DNA of 64,000 bases, taken from assembly GCA_034401795.1 (NCBI GenBank), contig CM067363.1, positions 25,787,688 to 25,851,687 on the forward strand, written 5' to 3'. Numbering within the stretch: the first letter of the stretch is position 1; every line of letters starts with the position of its first letter. This DNA is from Chaetoderma sp. LZ-2023a. Its lineage: Eukaryota > Mollusca > Caudofoveata > Chaetodermatida > Chaetodermatidae. A program made the translations under genes and the position numbers. Below the pieces are notes generated by a model. That model was not told where the DNA came from and made no database searches. It was given only the letters and a program-made list of their open reading frames with translations. This document shows, piece by piece, positions 42,220 to 52,770 of this stretch.

Positions 42220-42352
42220 CTATCTGCAAGGCCGAGAGAAGAGTATTAAAAAAAAAATGTAACACTAGAATGACTGGCTCGGCTACAGAGCCAGCCATTC
42301 TAGGGGTGCATATTAACAAAATACTCTTCACTAGACCTTTCAAATAGACATG
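42220..42352. mobile_element. Family B MITE, copy 9
   Basis: GCCGAGAGAAGAGTATTAAA, CACTAGAATGACTGGCTCGG, CTACAGAGCCAGCCATTCTA, then AAAATACTCTTCACTAGACC. Followed by the outer end GACCACTAAGCGGTTAATTT. Confidence 0.85.
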
Positions 42353-42399
42353 TCAGAAAACCCCTGCAAAGTTGCTTTCGGGTCAGTTTGACCACTAAG

Positions 42400-43100
42400 C
42401 GGTTAATTTGACACAAGACGGGTTAGAGTTAAGATTGCAAGATAACGGCCAACTTGACACGCGGTGTCAGTTTGCGTTATATGCCGGTGGTCCTAGTCGT
42501 ATTAATTTAGTAGGTGCATGCTCTAGTGCCCCCCTGTAACATACCAAAATCATCATTACCGGGATGTCTAACCAATGTAAACAATATGACTCGATGACTG
42601 CTTGTCATCAGAATGTTAAAATGAGAGTAATTGCTAGAACGATGTTGCTGTCCGTGACACCAATAATTTTCAACAAGCAGTCTAAAAATAATACCACATT
42701 ATTCAACGGATTTACACAAATTAAGGTATATATCCCGTTTGTTCTACGCGCGATGTTTATACACACGACAAATCAAGCGCATCAGGATTAATCGAGTAAT
42801 CGATTGTAAATTGTTGGCTAGTCTGTAAGAGGCTAGATTTGAACAATTACTAGCTTAATCAGAAATGAATGTTATAAAAATAATTCCTGATGCTTAGAAA
42901 GAAAGTAAGTGATGAGCGTGTATTTTGGGTCAAAGGTTACAGACAACTCACGTATACTTGCTACACGCTAATCGAAAAAATATTACATACAATAATTTTA
43001 CCAACTAATTCTTGCCCCCGCCCATCCCATAATACCGATATACGGTTCAAACCGGTTTGAAAATTGACATCGTCACCGGTTTCACATTCTGCCTTACTGA
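42400..43100. other. No recognisable gene
   Basis: The 75-residue plus frame 42564-42791 has no known motif and I leave it uncalled. Confidence 0.4.
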
Positions 43101-43108
43101 GCAGCCTT

Positions 43109-43197
43109 GGCCGTGTTCTCACTAAAGACGTAACTGGCGTAGCGCAATACTGAGCTACGGCGTTATTCCCTATCAACTCTCCAGTGAGAACACGGCC
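43109..43197. mobile_element. Family I MITE, copy 2 (89 bp)
   Basis: GGCCGTGTTCTCACTAAAGA is mirrored by TCTCCAGTGAGAACACGGCC. The inner arms (ACTGGCGTAGCGCAATACTG / CTACGGCGTTATTCCC) are more diverged than in the copy at 29728. The flanks are CTT and TTA. Confidence 0.9.
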
Positions 43198-43349
43198 TTA
43201 GGTACAGGTGAGTGAACTGACGATTTGCATGGATTCAGGAACGTCCGTGGTTACCAGTGAAATGGGAAAATGTGGATGAAAGTGAAAATATCGTTATCCA
43301 GAACCCCTCAAATATGAACATTCGCAGATGCCATCACCCGTATCAATTT

Positions 43350-43470
43350 GAAAACAACTATACATGTATGTTGCTGTATATTTCGAAACGAATTCTACTG
43401 TAACAAGTTGCTGTCATAATCAGCAAAAGCTCCCAGTCAAATTAGTTTCAATATATATAACATATTATTT
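43350..43470. repeat. Family A-related palindromic core
   Basis: TGTTGCTGTATATTTCGAAA, TTGCTGTCATAATCAGCAAA, AGCTCCCAGTCAAATTAGTT, TCAATATATATAACAT. Confidence 0.65.
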
Positions 43471-43579
43471 CTCGGCTTATAAAGAGTATATCACGGTTGG
43501 TCTGCAAATTGAAAAAATTTAATACTTTAGCCAGTTAGTCACTACATTTATCCACGAAAAACTAAATATCAGCTTATTG

Positions 43580-43702
43580 AATGCCCATTTCAAGAGAAGA
43601 CTATTGTTGCAACTTCGTCACTGGAATGACTGCCTTGATTCGCAAGCCAGTCATTCCAGTAGTAAAATGTCCACAGAATATCCTCCTTGTCTGCAAATGG
43701 TG
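43580..43702. mobile_element. Family B MITE, copy 10
   Basis: CAAGAGAAGACTATTGTTGC, CACTGGAATGACTGCCTTGA, AAGCCAGTCATTCCAGTAGT, TTGTCTGCAAATGGTGAG. The outer right end CGTCCTGAAAGTGTTAATGC follows at 43745. Confidence 0.87.
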
Positions 43703-43764
43703 AGTCCTCGAGACGATTTCAGAGACTGGATTTGGCCGGCTTCGTCCTGAAAGTGTTAATGCTT

Positions 43765-44220
43765 AACCATTACCACTCTGATGTCAACATTTTAATTTTT
43801 CAACTTAATTTTATCCGTTTAACTGGTATTTATTTTTCATCAAATTTGGTGGAAGATGATGCTGTCGTAGACAGCAACATCGTCCACTAAAATTGTTGAA
43901 AAATGTACACCAATTTCTTTGCTATTGATGTAGTGGTAGATGGTAAGGTAAGGGTTAGCACTGTTCAAGAAGAAAGAAAATGTTTCTTAGGCAAAATCCA
44001 TTTGTAAGCATGGAGATGGTAATTTTGAATGTTGTGTCCATCTTAATTCCTTTCATAAGTATGTCACGGGCTTTCAGTTAGCGAAATCAGTTTTGGCCAC
44101 TCTAAATAAGACCATCTATACCATTTTCAACGTCTGCAACAGTCTAATAAGTAATATTAATTACATATACTGCTACTTTCCCCATACGAAGAAAGCGGTA
44201 ACAACTAAATAACATATAAA
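43765..44220. other. No recognisable feature
   Basis: AT-rich sequence; a GATGATGCTGTCGTAGACAG, CAACATCGTC hairpin at about 43855-43885 is the only structure. Confidence 0.45.
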
Positions 44221-44229
44221 TAGACAAGA

Positions 44230-44340
44230 GTTACCGGTTTTCGCCATGGACACGGTTAATGATATCATCATGAGTATGACGGCATCCGATACGTCACGTA
44301 GTTGATTATGATGTCATATAATGGATGGGTAAACGTGGTT
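44230..44340 (+). mobile_element. Family A CRE-arm fragment
   Basis: GATATCATCATGAGTATGAC, GGCATCCGATACGTCACGTA, GTTGATTATGATGTCATATA, ATGGATGGGTAAACGTGG. The terminal GGAAAGGTCC is lost. Confidence 0.7.
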
Positions 44341-44471
44341 TGAAAAATTACGTGATCATGATTATTCTCGCATCTTTATGATGTGTTCTGTTCACGTGAT
44401 CATTCGCGCTTTGGCAGTGCCATGACGCTAGCAGCTTCTACGGGATGTGAACTAGAACACAATATCTCGTG

Positions 44472-44526
44472 AACATGACGCGCATGCGCGCATGTACGCG
44501 CGCACTGACGCATGCACGCACGCATA
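44472..44526. repeat. Alternating CGCGCATG tract
   Basis: GACGCGCATGCGCGCATGTA, CGCGCGCACTGACGCATGCA. Z-DNA-type alternating sequence with a perfect CATGCGCGCATG palindrome. Confidence 0.8.
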
Positions 44527-44689
44527 TAAATATAGTTACCTTGAAATATATTTTGTGAGAATTAAGTTTTTACAAATTCAAATAGATTCCATCAATTGTT
44601 AAAGTGGTTGGAGCTTTGGTAGAAATAGGCGGGTTGATAGATATATAGATTGATATATATATCAATAGAGGAATCCTGTTTTATATATG

Positions 44690-45075
44690 CCATGCCCATC
44701 TCTGGCTAAAACCAACCTACACTTCGCCCGTGTTCGGATCGATCTCTACCTGAACTGCCTGCGTATCAATTTCGAGAAAACTCTACAGGTAAGCTGCTGG
44801 GTATTTTGAAACCATAAGGTGGCTATGCTCTCTTGGTGACTATTGACTATCGCTGCAACAGCACCCGGTTAAATTAGTTTCAAAATATTCAACACTGAGA
44901 ATGTGTAATAAATAGTAAAAACATACAATTCGTCCAACCACGCTTTGTCCGCCATCAAGTAATTGATCGTGACGGACTTATCCACGCCAGGCATGACGTA
45001 GTTGATTATGACGTCATCCTGCACGTCACGTAGTTGATAATGACGTCACATTGATGGCTACACTGGAAAGATCTA
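44690..45075 (+). mobile_element. Family A MITE abutting transporter pseudogene 2
   Basis: CATGCCCATCTCTGGCTAAA start, disrupted palindrome (AAACCATAAGGTGGCTATGC replaces the left inner arm), right arm CAACAGCACCCGGTTAAATT. Perfect TGACGTCA at 45009-45016 and 45041-45048. It ends ACACTGGAAAGATCTA exactly where the downstream coding remnant has its stop codon (TAG on minus, 45073-45075). Confidence 0.9.
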
Positions 45076-46329
45076 GTACGCATCTGTGTCGCGGTTCCAT
45101 AACAGACTTTCATCAACAGCTACCTCAGGTCGGATACTCGTAGGAACTTGTCCATACTCAAACTTAGTTAGAATAGTTATAACACTGAAAGGCAGGACAC
45201 GAACTATGCATTCGCCCGTAATCAACCACACACACCACATGGGTGTATAGTTTCGAAGAGATGCCCTGTAAAAAGTGGATTGTTAACACTTCCAACACTT
45301 CCATAATATTGATCTCTGTCCATGCAGAGTTTGATGGGAATACACTCGCTATGCTAAGACGCACTAATGCGGAAGCTGCCCACAGAAATGCGGTTATATT
45401 TGCCAAAAAAGCATAGCAATAACAAAGTTACCAACAATGATATAGAGTCAAGCAAAATCATCTTCTAAGGAGAGAGAAGCTTGGCGATCAGTACAGACAG
45501 AAGACGTGAAACTGCGAAGGAACCCCAGTAAACAGACATCAAGCTGGCTCCGTCGGATTTCGACGTGTCTCCATATTCTACAACAGATGCAGCCATACAG
45601 ACTGAAAAGATATCCTCTACACTGATATACACCAGCAAGAACACTGATAATAAAACCAGGTATACGCCCTGTAGGTGGGTCTTAGAATACACCTTCCGTA
45701 TCCTCTGCGTGTCGTAAGAGGCGACTAAAGGCGGTAAGGGTGACGTAACCCTGACAGAAACCTTGAGTGCTGAAGACGGATGTTCCAGGCCGCACGGCGC
45801 ACTCTAATAAACCATGGATCCACGCACTTAACGCATATGATCATGTCGATAGTCACTTACAGGACTGGCGGTATGATCAGCGAACGAAAAGAAGAAGAAG
45901 AAACCAGGTATACGATCTTGCTAAACAAGCTAAGTTTTATTTATCCTTCCTCTTCGTGTTCATCATGTTTCTCTCTATTCCATTTGACATGCCCTTTATT
46001 GATAAAATACAGATACATAAAAGGAATCGAGGCTGTAACAGTTATAAGGCCACATATTTGAATTGCAAAATGTACCCTGGTTTCTGGGTGTTGGCTTAAC
46101 GGAATGTCCACGCCGTCAAGCTGTATGCTTTGAATCCTATCGAGTGGATTGTTGATACATTTGGAAGTATTTGTCTCGATAATTGTGCTGCTTGCATTAG
46201 ATGTATCCATTAGGAATGGCTCGGTGATTAGTGGTCCCATGAGACCGCCCACTGCAAACAGGAAACATATTACCTGCAAATATGGTCCGGCCTTCACTCC
46301 CCATATCACCGCACACGCCGCGTTAACGG
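45073..46329 (-). pseudogene. NaGLT1/MFSD4B-like MFS transporter pseudogene 2 (exon 2 equivalent)
   Basis: Minus-strand paralogue of 19007-20045. An acceptor (TCTATTTCAG, then CCGTT) lies at 46329/46330 at the homologous position. The reading frame has FLFAVGGLMGPLITEPFL, a loop with NASSTI, QICGLITVTASIPFMYLYFI, the charged loop KWNREKHDEHEEEG, then (after a 234-bp insertion) VYLVLLSVFLLVYISVEDIF and SVYWGSFAVSRLLSVLIAKL, an in-frame TAG at 45465-45467, LWAASALVRLSIASVFPS, and a C-terminal SLLWNRDTDAY stop. A deletion of about 60 bases removes a helix seen in pseudogene 1 between WTEINIM and YTHVVCV, and there is a frameshift near 45400. No exon 1 equivalent was found upstream. It is more degraded than pseudogene 1. 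Confidence 0.87.
45667..45900 (+). mobile_element. Retroposon insertion (SINE-like or truncated LINE tail) in pseudogene 2
   Basis: A 234-bp insert flanked by a perfect 14-bp duplication AAACCAGGTATACG (45653-45666 and 45901-45914). It contains a small hairpin phrase GTCGTAAGAGGCGAC and ends with ATCAGCGAACGAAAAGAAGA, AGAAG, an A-rich simple tail typical of target-primed integration. The uninterrupted counterpart (ACCAAGTACACGATCTTGCT) exists in pseudogene 1 near 19627. I see no convincing A and B boxes, so a tRNA-derived SINE is not proven; a 5'-truncated LINE 3' end is equally possible. Confidence 0.9.
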
Positions 46330-46464
46330 CTGAAATAGAACACATCGATATAGTAATCTGTTCTGTCACTCAAGTATATGACGTCATAATGACATACATT
46401 AATCGTTAGCTGGCGTCTCGATCTTAATGGTGCAGAGCTCAATCATAAACATGAAAAAGTTGCT

Positions 46465-46985
46465 TTTCCAGTCTATCCATCTATCCGCTGACGTCATATG
46501 ACGCCATAATCAACTACGTAACGTCTAGGATGACGTAACAATTAAATATGGCATGGATTACGCTATTTAGTCCGTCTTTGACGCATAACAGTCCGAGACG
46601 TTGTCCGAATTGTATGTCGTTACCATTTAATAAACAGTTTGTTAAATATTTTGAAACTAATTTGACTGGTCGCTTTTGACGCCATAGTTTAAATCAGCTA
46701 CGTGAAGTGTAGGATGATGTCTTAATTAATTATAGTATGAATGAGTCAATTTAGTCCGTCTTAAATGTCTCTACCATTTAATACGCATTCTGCTGGATAT
46801 GTTGAACCATAGGCAGCAATAGCACCCAGCCAATTTAGGTTTAAATATTCAACAGCTTACCTGTATAGTTTTCTTAAAATTGATAGCCAAGGAGTTTAGC
46901 GATCGATCCCAACACGGACGAAGATGTAGCTTAGGGGCGGTGGATCCTAGTTAGAGAAAGGCGGACCTTAGCTGGAAGGGTTCAT
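46465..46985 (-). mobile_element. Family A, two partial copies joined
   Basis: The first piece: TTTTCCAGTCTATCCATCTA, CGCTGACGTCATATGACGCC, CATTTAATAAACAGTTTGTT, TTTGACTGGTCGCTTTTGAC (46465-46690). The second: a repeat of the CRE arm (CAGCTACGTGAAGTGTAGGA) followed by the right half GGCAGCAATAGCACCCAGCC, GCGATCGATCCCAACACG and the end GCTGGAAGGGTTCATT. This looks like a recombinant or a partial tandem. Confidence 0.8.
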
Positions 46986-47043
46986 TGCATATAAAGAAGC
47001 TGTTTCTGGGGGTTTTTCAGTACAAAGATTAACTTACTTAATT

Positions 47044-47455
47044 CACCTTTCCAGAGTAGCCATCCAGCATCTGACCTCGTATGACGTCATAAGCAGCCAA
47101 GCACGTGTATGATGATGTCACAATCATTACGTCACAAAGGGTTCCATATAGACCGTCATCAAATCTCAAACAGTTCGACCCGTTGTATGAATTGTATGTC
47201 TTTGTAATTGTGTGCTATTTAATAAGCATGCTGATGAATATCTTGAAACTAATTTGACTGGGCGTTGTTGCTGCCTTTAGGCAGTAACAGCACCCAGTCA
47301 ACTTAGTTCCAACATATTCAACAGCTTACCCGTGTTGTTTTCTGGAAATTGATAGTCAGGGTGTTCAGAGATCGATCGATCACAACACGAGCGAGGTGTG
47401 GGTGGAGATTAGCTAGAGATGGGCGGGGCATAGCTAAACAATGGAAAGGTCCATT
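47044..47455 (-). mobile_element. Family A MITE, full length (CACCTTTCC subtype)
   Basis: Starts CACCTTTCCAGAGTAGCC and ends GGAAAGGTCCATT. The centre GGGCGTTGTTGCTGCCTTTA, GGCAGTAACAGCACCCAGTC is intact, as is GATCGATCGATCACAACACG. It is similar throughout to the copy at 37805. Confidence 0.93.
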
Positions 47456-47687
47456 GTGACGGGGTTTCGCGCATAAATGTTCTCTCCATCAGGCCTCACA
47501 TCTATGTGCGAAAGTTAGTCAAAATAAAATAAGTTAATCTAGAAGGCTCTCCCTTTGGTTCTATATTCTCTAATTCTTATGCTGGCTTAAGACAACCATA
47601 CATCTATATCATTTTGAGGATGTCAGTAAGAATAATCCTAATACGACATCGTTCTTTATCCAACTCTGTGTCGAATAACTATATTTT

Positions 47688-48030
47688 TAAAGGTGCATAT
47701 GCACATCAGAATGCTTGAAAAAAAAATTGTAAATGTATACTTTTATATGGTAAAATTAGGTGCCTATGTGTAATGAAACGAAACAAATCTTAGCATATAA
47801 TGATTTCATTCCGTATAAATTAATATGATTTTTTAAGTTGCGAAATTGAAATAGAGGCACGAAATTGTGCAAATTTAAAAAATGTTATTAATTTATTTGG
47901 ACTGGAATCATCACATGTTAAGGTTTACTTCGTTTCATTGCATATAGGCTCACAGTTTAAGCCTCTAAAAGTATATAATATAAGCAATTTTATTTTCAGT
48001 AATTTTGCTGTGAATATGCACGTTTAATGC
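47688..48030. mobile_element. Family E foldback MITE, full copy
   Basis: AAAGGTGCATATGCACATCA at the left is mirrored by TGCTGTGAATATGCACGTTT at the right; internally AAATCTTAGCATATAATGAT, TTCATT is mirrored by AATCATCACATGTTAAGGTT. About 340 bp, AT-rich, non-coding. Confidence 0.85.
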
Positions 48031-48750
48031 AGTAAATACTAATGAATATTGTTTTGTCAATTCCTCTCCATCGTGATAAGTGACATCGCCATACACACCG
48101 ACGGACATGCCATCTATTAACCAGCAGACAGTGATGTATATAGTAAACTGTACGTATCGTGTAATGTGTAAAATGTTTTTTTAGGTACTGGGCTTGCCCT
48201 ATGTTGGCGGAACAACACATTACGACGAACCTATAATGTTGCAACTGTTTTTCCAACGTTGGCCCGTTACACTGTCACCAATTGCGACCCCACCGCAGAC
48301 AGGAAAATGGCAAATATCTGTCACTTACCCCACCCCTCACCTTTTGAAAACGTTATCGTTCTGTATACTCACTACACTGGTGTGTCGCTGATGCAACATA
48401 CTTTGGGAGCATCGTCTCCGGGTAAAGGTAATCAACGGAATTCTAATTAATTTGTAAATTCATCAAAGCCATATAATTCGTACACTTTAAGCAAGCGGCC
48501 CATCTACCGAATTTATCTACCGACTGCACTGCCGGCCGGCAGAATAAGTAGCGTCGGTAGACGAGCCGGATCTGCGGGTACGGTATTTTCAAAATCGCCC
48601 GGATAAATAACAAATTCCTTGGCAATGTCAAGGATTTACCGGCCTAATCTATACCGGCCGGTGCAAATCGGCAAATGGAAACACTGAACAGAAAAAACCG
48701 GCCGAATTTGCTAGTAATGTCATCGTGACATGACTTGCCACATGCTCTCG
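48031..48750. other. Unassigned, with CCGGCCG-rich segment
   Basis: CCGGCCGG-type motifs recur at about 48532, 48650 and 48710, and again beyond the CT tract (48905-48970). They may be arms of a degraded foldback, but I could not establish pairing. The plus frame at 48194-48391 has no known motif. Confidence 0.4.
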
Positions 48751-48762
48751 CTCTCTCTCGCC

Positions 48763-48804
<42 letters not shown>

Positions 48805-48860
48805 CTCTTTCTCTCTTTCTCTCTCTCTCTCTGTCTCTCTTTCTCTCTCTCTCTCTCTCG
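48748..48860. repeat. CT microsatellite with a C run
   Basis: C12 followed by about 100 bp of CT units with TTTCT and GTCTCT interruptions. Confidence 0.95.
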
Positions 48861-49562
48861 GTTAAATCGGGCTATGTGCGCAGGGAATCGGTAGGTGTGA
48901 GCGGCCCCGTTCCGGCCGACGAAAATGCGAAGTTACTGGCAGATTTATCCTGCCGGAAAGTTTAAATCGGCCCGTAACAAAACAAATCTGTAAATGTGCC
49001 GCCGACTTTAAGTGAGGGACATGCCGATTTTCTTGACGGAGCTGCTTTTTATTGTGACGTCAGCTAACAAGCTAACAAGCTATGCAAGTAACATTCCGGA
49101 CAACCACCGCTCACCCCCACCAACCACCACACGCACCCACCAACCCACTACCACAATCCCCACCCCACCCCATACTCTTGTTACAAATCCATTATTTCTT
49201 TGAGTCACTTTAGAATTGTGACAACATTGGATCAAAATATATATTAATTGAAGGCTTAGTTACCTGAAATATATATTAAAATGCCAATACATTTTATCCC
49301 CACCTGTATGTTTCTATAGAGTATATAGCACACTTATACTGATACACATATACTGGCATAGCAAGTGTAAGCCAGGCCAAGAAACAGTGTGTTCAATTTT
49401 TTATCTCCAGAGCAAGCAGTATTTCTCATCACCAATGCCTTGTGCGGATGCCGGTGATGTAGCCTCTACCTGTTTCACACATACCTCCTCATTTTGCTAT
49501 CCCGTGGAGCAAAATAACATGAATACCAAAGAAGAAGAATCAGAGATTGCAGACCCTCACCC
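48861..49562. other. No recognisable gene
   Basis: A C-rich CACCCACCAACC region at 49095-49175 is low complexity. Short frames show no known motif. Confidence 0.4.
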
Positions 49563-49920
49563 TCGAGTACGTTGACACATTGTTAAAGGTTTTCGGATGA
49601 TCCAGATGTTTTATCGTATATTTTTCGGATTTTCCAGATGTTTATCGGATATCAACCAATGTTGTGGAATCACACCGTAAGCCCACACTCTGGCTGGCAG
49701 AGAAATAAGCGGACGGCGGACGGACGGACGGGCAGGCTGGCACACGGGCTGACTGGCGGAAGGATGGACGGCAAGAAGGACAGCCAGCAAGACGAACGGA
49801 CAGACAGACAGGCATATATGTAGCCATATACACATACATACATATAGGCAGGCGGGCAGTCAGGCGAGCATGCAGGCAGGCATGCTATCATGTTTGCAGG
49901 CAGACAGGCATGCATGTATG

Positions 49921-50012
<92 letters not shown>

Positions 50013-50097
50013 CATACAGGCAGGCAGGCAGGCAGGCAGGCAGACAGGCAGGCATAAAAGGAAACAAACATCTATACAGCAAGACAGCAAGACACCA
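49563..50097. repeat. Tandem macro-unit 1 carrying a GGCA array
   Basis: The unit runs from TCGAGTACGTTGACACATTG through TTTTCGGATGATCCAGATGT, a GGACGGACGG-type section, a (GCAG)n array at about 49919-50045 and the tail AGGAAACAAACATCTATACA. The next unit begins 535 bases later with TCGAGCACGTTGATACATTG. Confidence 0.93.
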
Positions 50098-50815
<718 letters not shown>

Positions 50816-50825
50816 AGACAAACAG

Positions 50826-50962
50826 ATGGACGGACGGACGGACGGACGGACGGACGGACGGACGGACGGACGGACGGACGGACGGACGGAAAGAAGGAAG
50901 GAAGGAAGGACGGACGGACGGACGGACGGACGGACGGACGGACGGACGGACGGACGGACAGA
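50826..50962. repeat. GGAC tetranucleotide microsatellite
   Basis: GGAC units interrupted once by GGAAAGAAGGAAGGAAGGAA (about 50886-50905). The Asp-Gly-Arg-Thr-type frames are artefacts. Confidence 0.95.
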
Positions 50963-50969
50963 CAGACAT

Positions 50970-51490
50970 ACAGACCCGTTCGTAAAATTATCTTCGTCTT
51001 ATGCGGCAAGGTAATTATGATACAGTCAAGCAACCACATATAGTGGTATTGGTGGTTCTGTATTTAAGGGTCTAGCTAAGAATAACGTTTAGGGTCGAAC
51101 TAAAAATTCCAGTTCCAAGGTCAGAGCGACCGTACTATTGATTGGATCTATTTCTAGTGTCAAATTAACTGGGATCATTGAGAAGGATTTTTCTATCAGT
51201 TCAAGCTTGTCAATAGGTTGGAGTTGTCATGAGCGGATAACCAAGGTTGGACTGATTTAGGCAATATGTAAAGGCCATTAATGGAACATTGACCCATGTA
51301 TGGCAACAGGCTAATCTGCAGACACGCGTAGTTCATATACACCCTAGCGCGACTAGTTCAACTCGCTGCTGTAAAAAGCCATCAGTTACATTAATCAGTG
51401 ACTGTCTCTGGCAGCCACACTCTGACCAACATTCGCACTAAAAGATACTTTAATAAGTGCTACCTTGAGGGCACTATGACAAGATCCTTG
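50970..51490. other. No recognisable feature
   Basis: GGTCTAGCTAAG/GGGTCGAACTA-like phrases recur at 51070-51100, but no family is recognised. Confidence 0.4.
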
Positions 51491-51494
51491 GGCA

Positions 51495-51815
51495 CCGTAA
51501 CTATCACACTCCGGAAAACTATACAAAGAAGTTGTTGAATATTTTACTTTGAAACTAACTTGATTGGACACTGTTGCTGCATATGGCAGCAACGGCGCCC
51601 AGTCACCTTAGTTTCAAAATATTCAACAGCATGTTTATTAAATAGTACAGACCTATTATGTGTACAACAACGCTGAGTCAGCCGTCAATTACGCATTCTT
51701 GATGAACTTACCTACGCCATTCATGACGTCATTAATTATGACGTCATCATACACGCCAGGTAGTTAACTATGGGGGCCATATGATTGATGGATAAACTGG
51801 AAAGATCAATTGCCC
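51495..51815 (+). mobile_element. Family A MITE next to repeat H copy 2
   Basis: Starts inside the left portion (CCGGAAAACTATACA), full centre CTGTTGCTGCATATGGCAGC, AACGGCGCCCAGTCAC, perfect TGACGTCA at 51724-51731 and 51739-51746, end AAACTGGAAAGATC. Its position relative to repeat H is the same as that of the copy at 10297-10690. Confidence 0.9.
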
Positions 51816-52770
51816 TCATTAGACAGCTGGGTATCAAAAGTTGCTTTGATACATTATATGTTCGGTTATGTGAGTGGTGTGTGAACAGTAGCATACGTAC
51901 ACAGCAAACATACAGTTAGTACATAGCGAAACCATGACGAAAACAAAGTTTTGATTTACACATTTGAACACGAAATCGCTGAATTCGAAAATTCATTTTC
52001 AATTTAACATACATAATGATGTATAGTATGATGCTAATATAAATAGAAGATGTTGGCACCATGACAACAACAGATTCCTGTCAAATTATTTTCGAAATAT
52101 TCGGCTGCCTACCTATATGGCCATTTAATAAATGAGATACGGTGCATTCTTGGTTCGGGGTGGCGGGTTAACGTCTAGTAACGTATAAGTGGATCGCATA
52201 CTTTCATGTCCAATGCTACACAGACGAGCATGCAATAATAAACATTAGGTGATAGTATATGCATACCGGGGACCAGGGTATTTTGTACAATAAGGGTAGG
52301 GGCTAGATGTGTGCACATATTTTATCGGTGAAACTAGGATAGGGTCATTCCTTAATTAGGAAAGAAATTATACAACTGCCTGCTAACGACAATCGGATTT
52401 AAGACGTTGAATCATAATCGCGTAAATCGAAAATACATGTACAATTTTACAACTAGTACATTGGACATTTTAAAACAATAAACGCATGGTTCAGCCGGTT
52501 ACTAGTAAGTTGTGACTGTGTCATTGATTGCCATAAACTAGCAGTATTGACTGATGCAGATTTGAGTGAAAGCTATTCCCGCTTTATCAGGAAGATTGGA
52601 ATTATGGTTTTATCACATAAGCAAGCTTGTATTCCATTGCGTATCACTCATTCAAACAGTCCACACCAGTCTGGAGAAGGACTACTAGAAATAATCAAAC
52701 AAGGTGGCAATACTCAAACAAGGTGACAAGTTTAAGGTGGCACTCGACACATTATCATAAATGCGTATCA
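51815..52770. repeat. Long dispersed repeat H, copy 2 (uninterrupted)
   Basis: Collinear with 10690-14320 but contiguous. Landmarks: ACACAGCAAACATACAGTTA (about 51899), CACGAAATCGCTGAATTCGA (about 51968), GACTGTGTCATTGATTGCCA (about 52514), TATCACATAAGCAAGCTTGT (about 52612) and GTGGCACTCGACACATTATC (about 52736). It contains a palindromic core variant at 52050-52130 (GATTCCTGTCAAATTATTTT). No coding potential. Confidence 0.8.

Noticed and set aside
45667..45760. Possible tRNA-derived SINE head
   Set aside because: I could not find convincing A and B box sequences, so the tRNA origin is not claimed.
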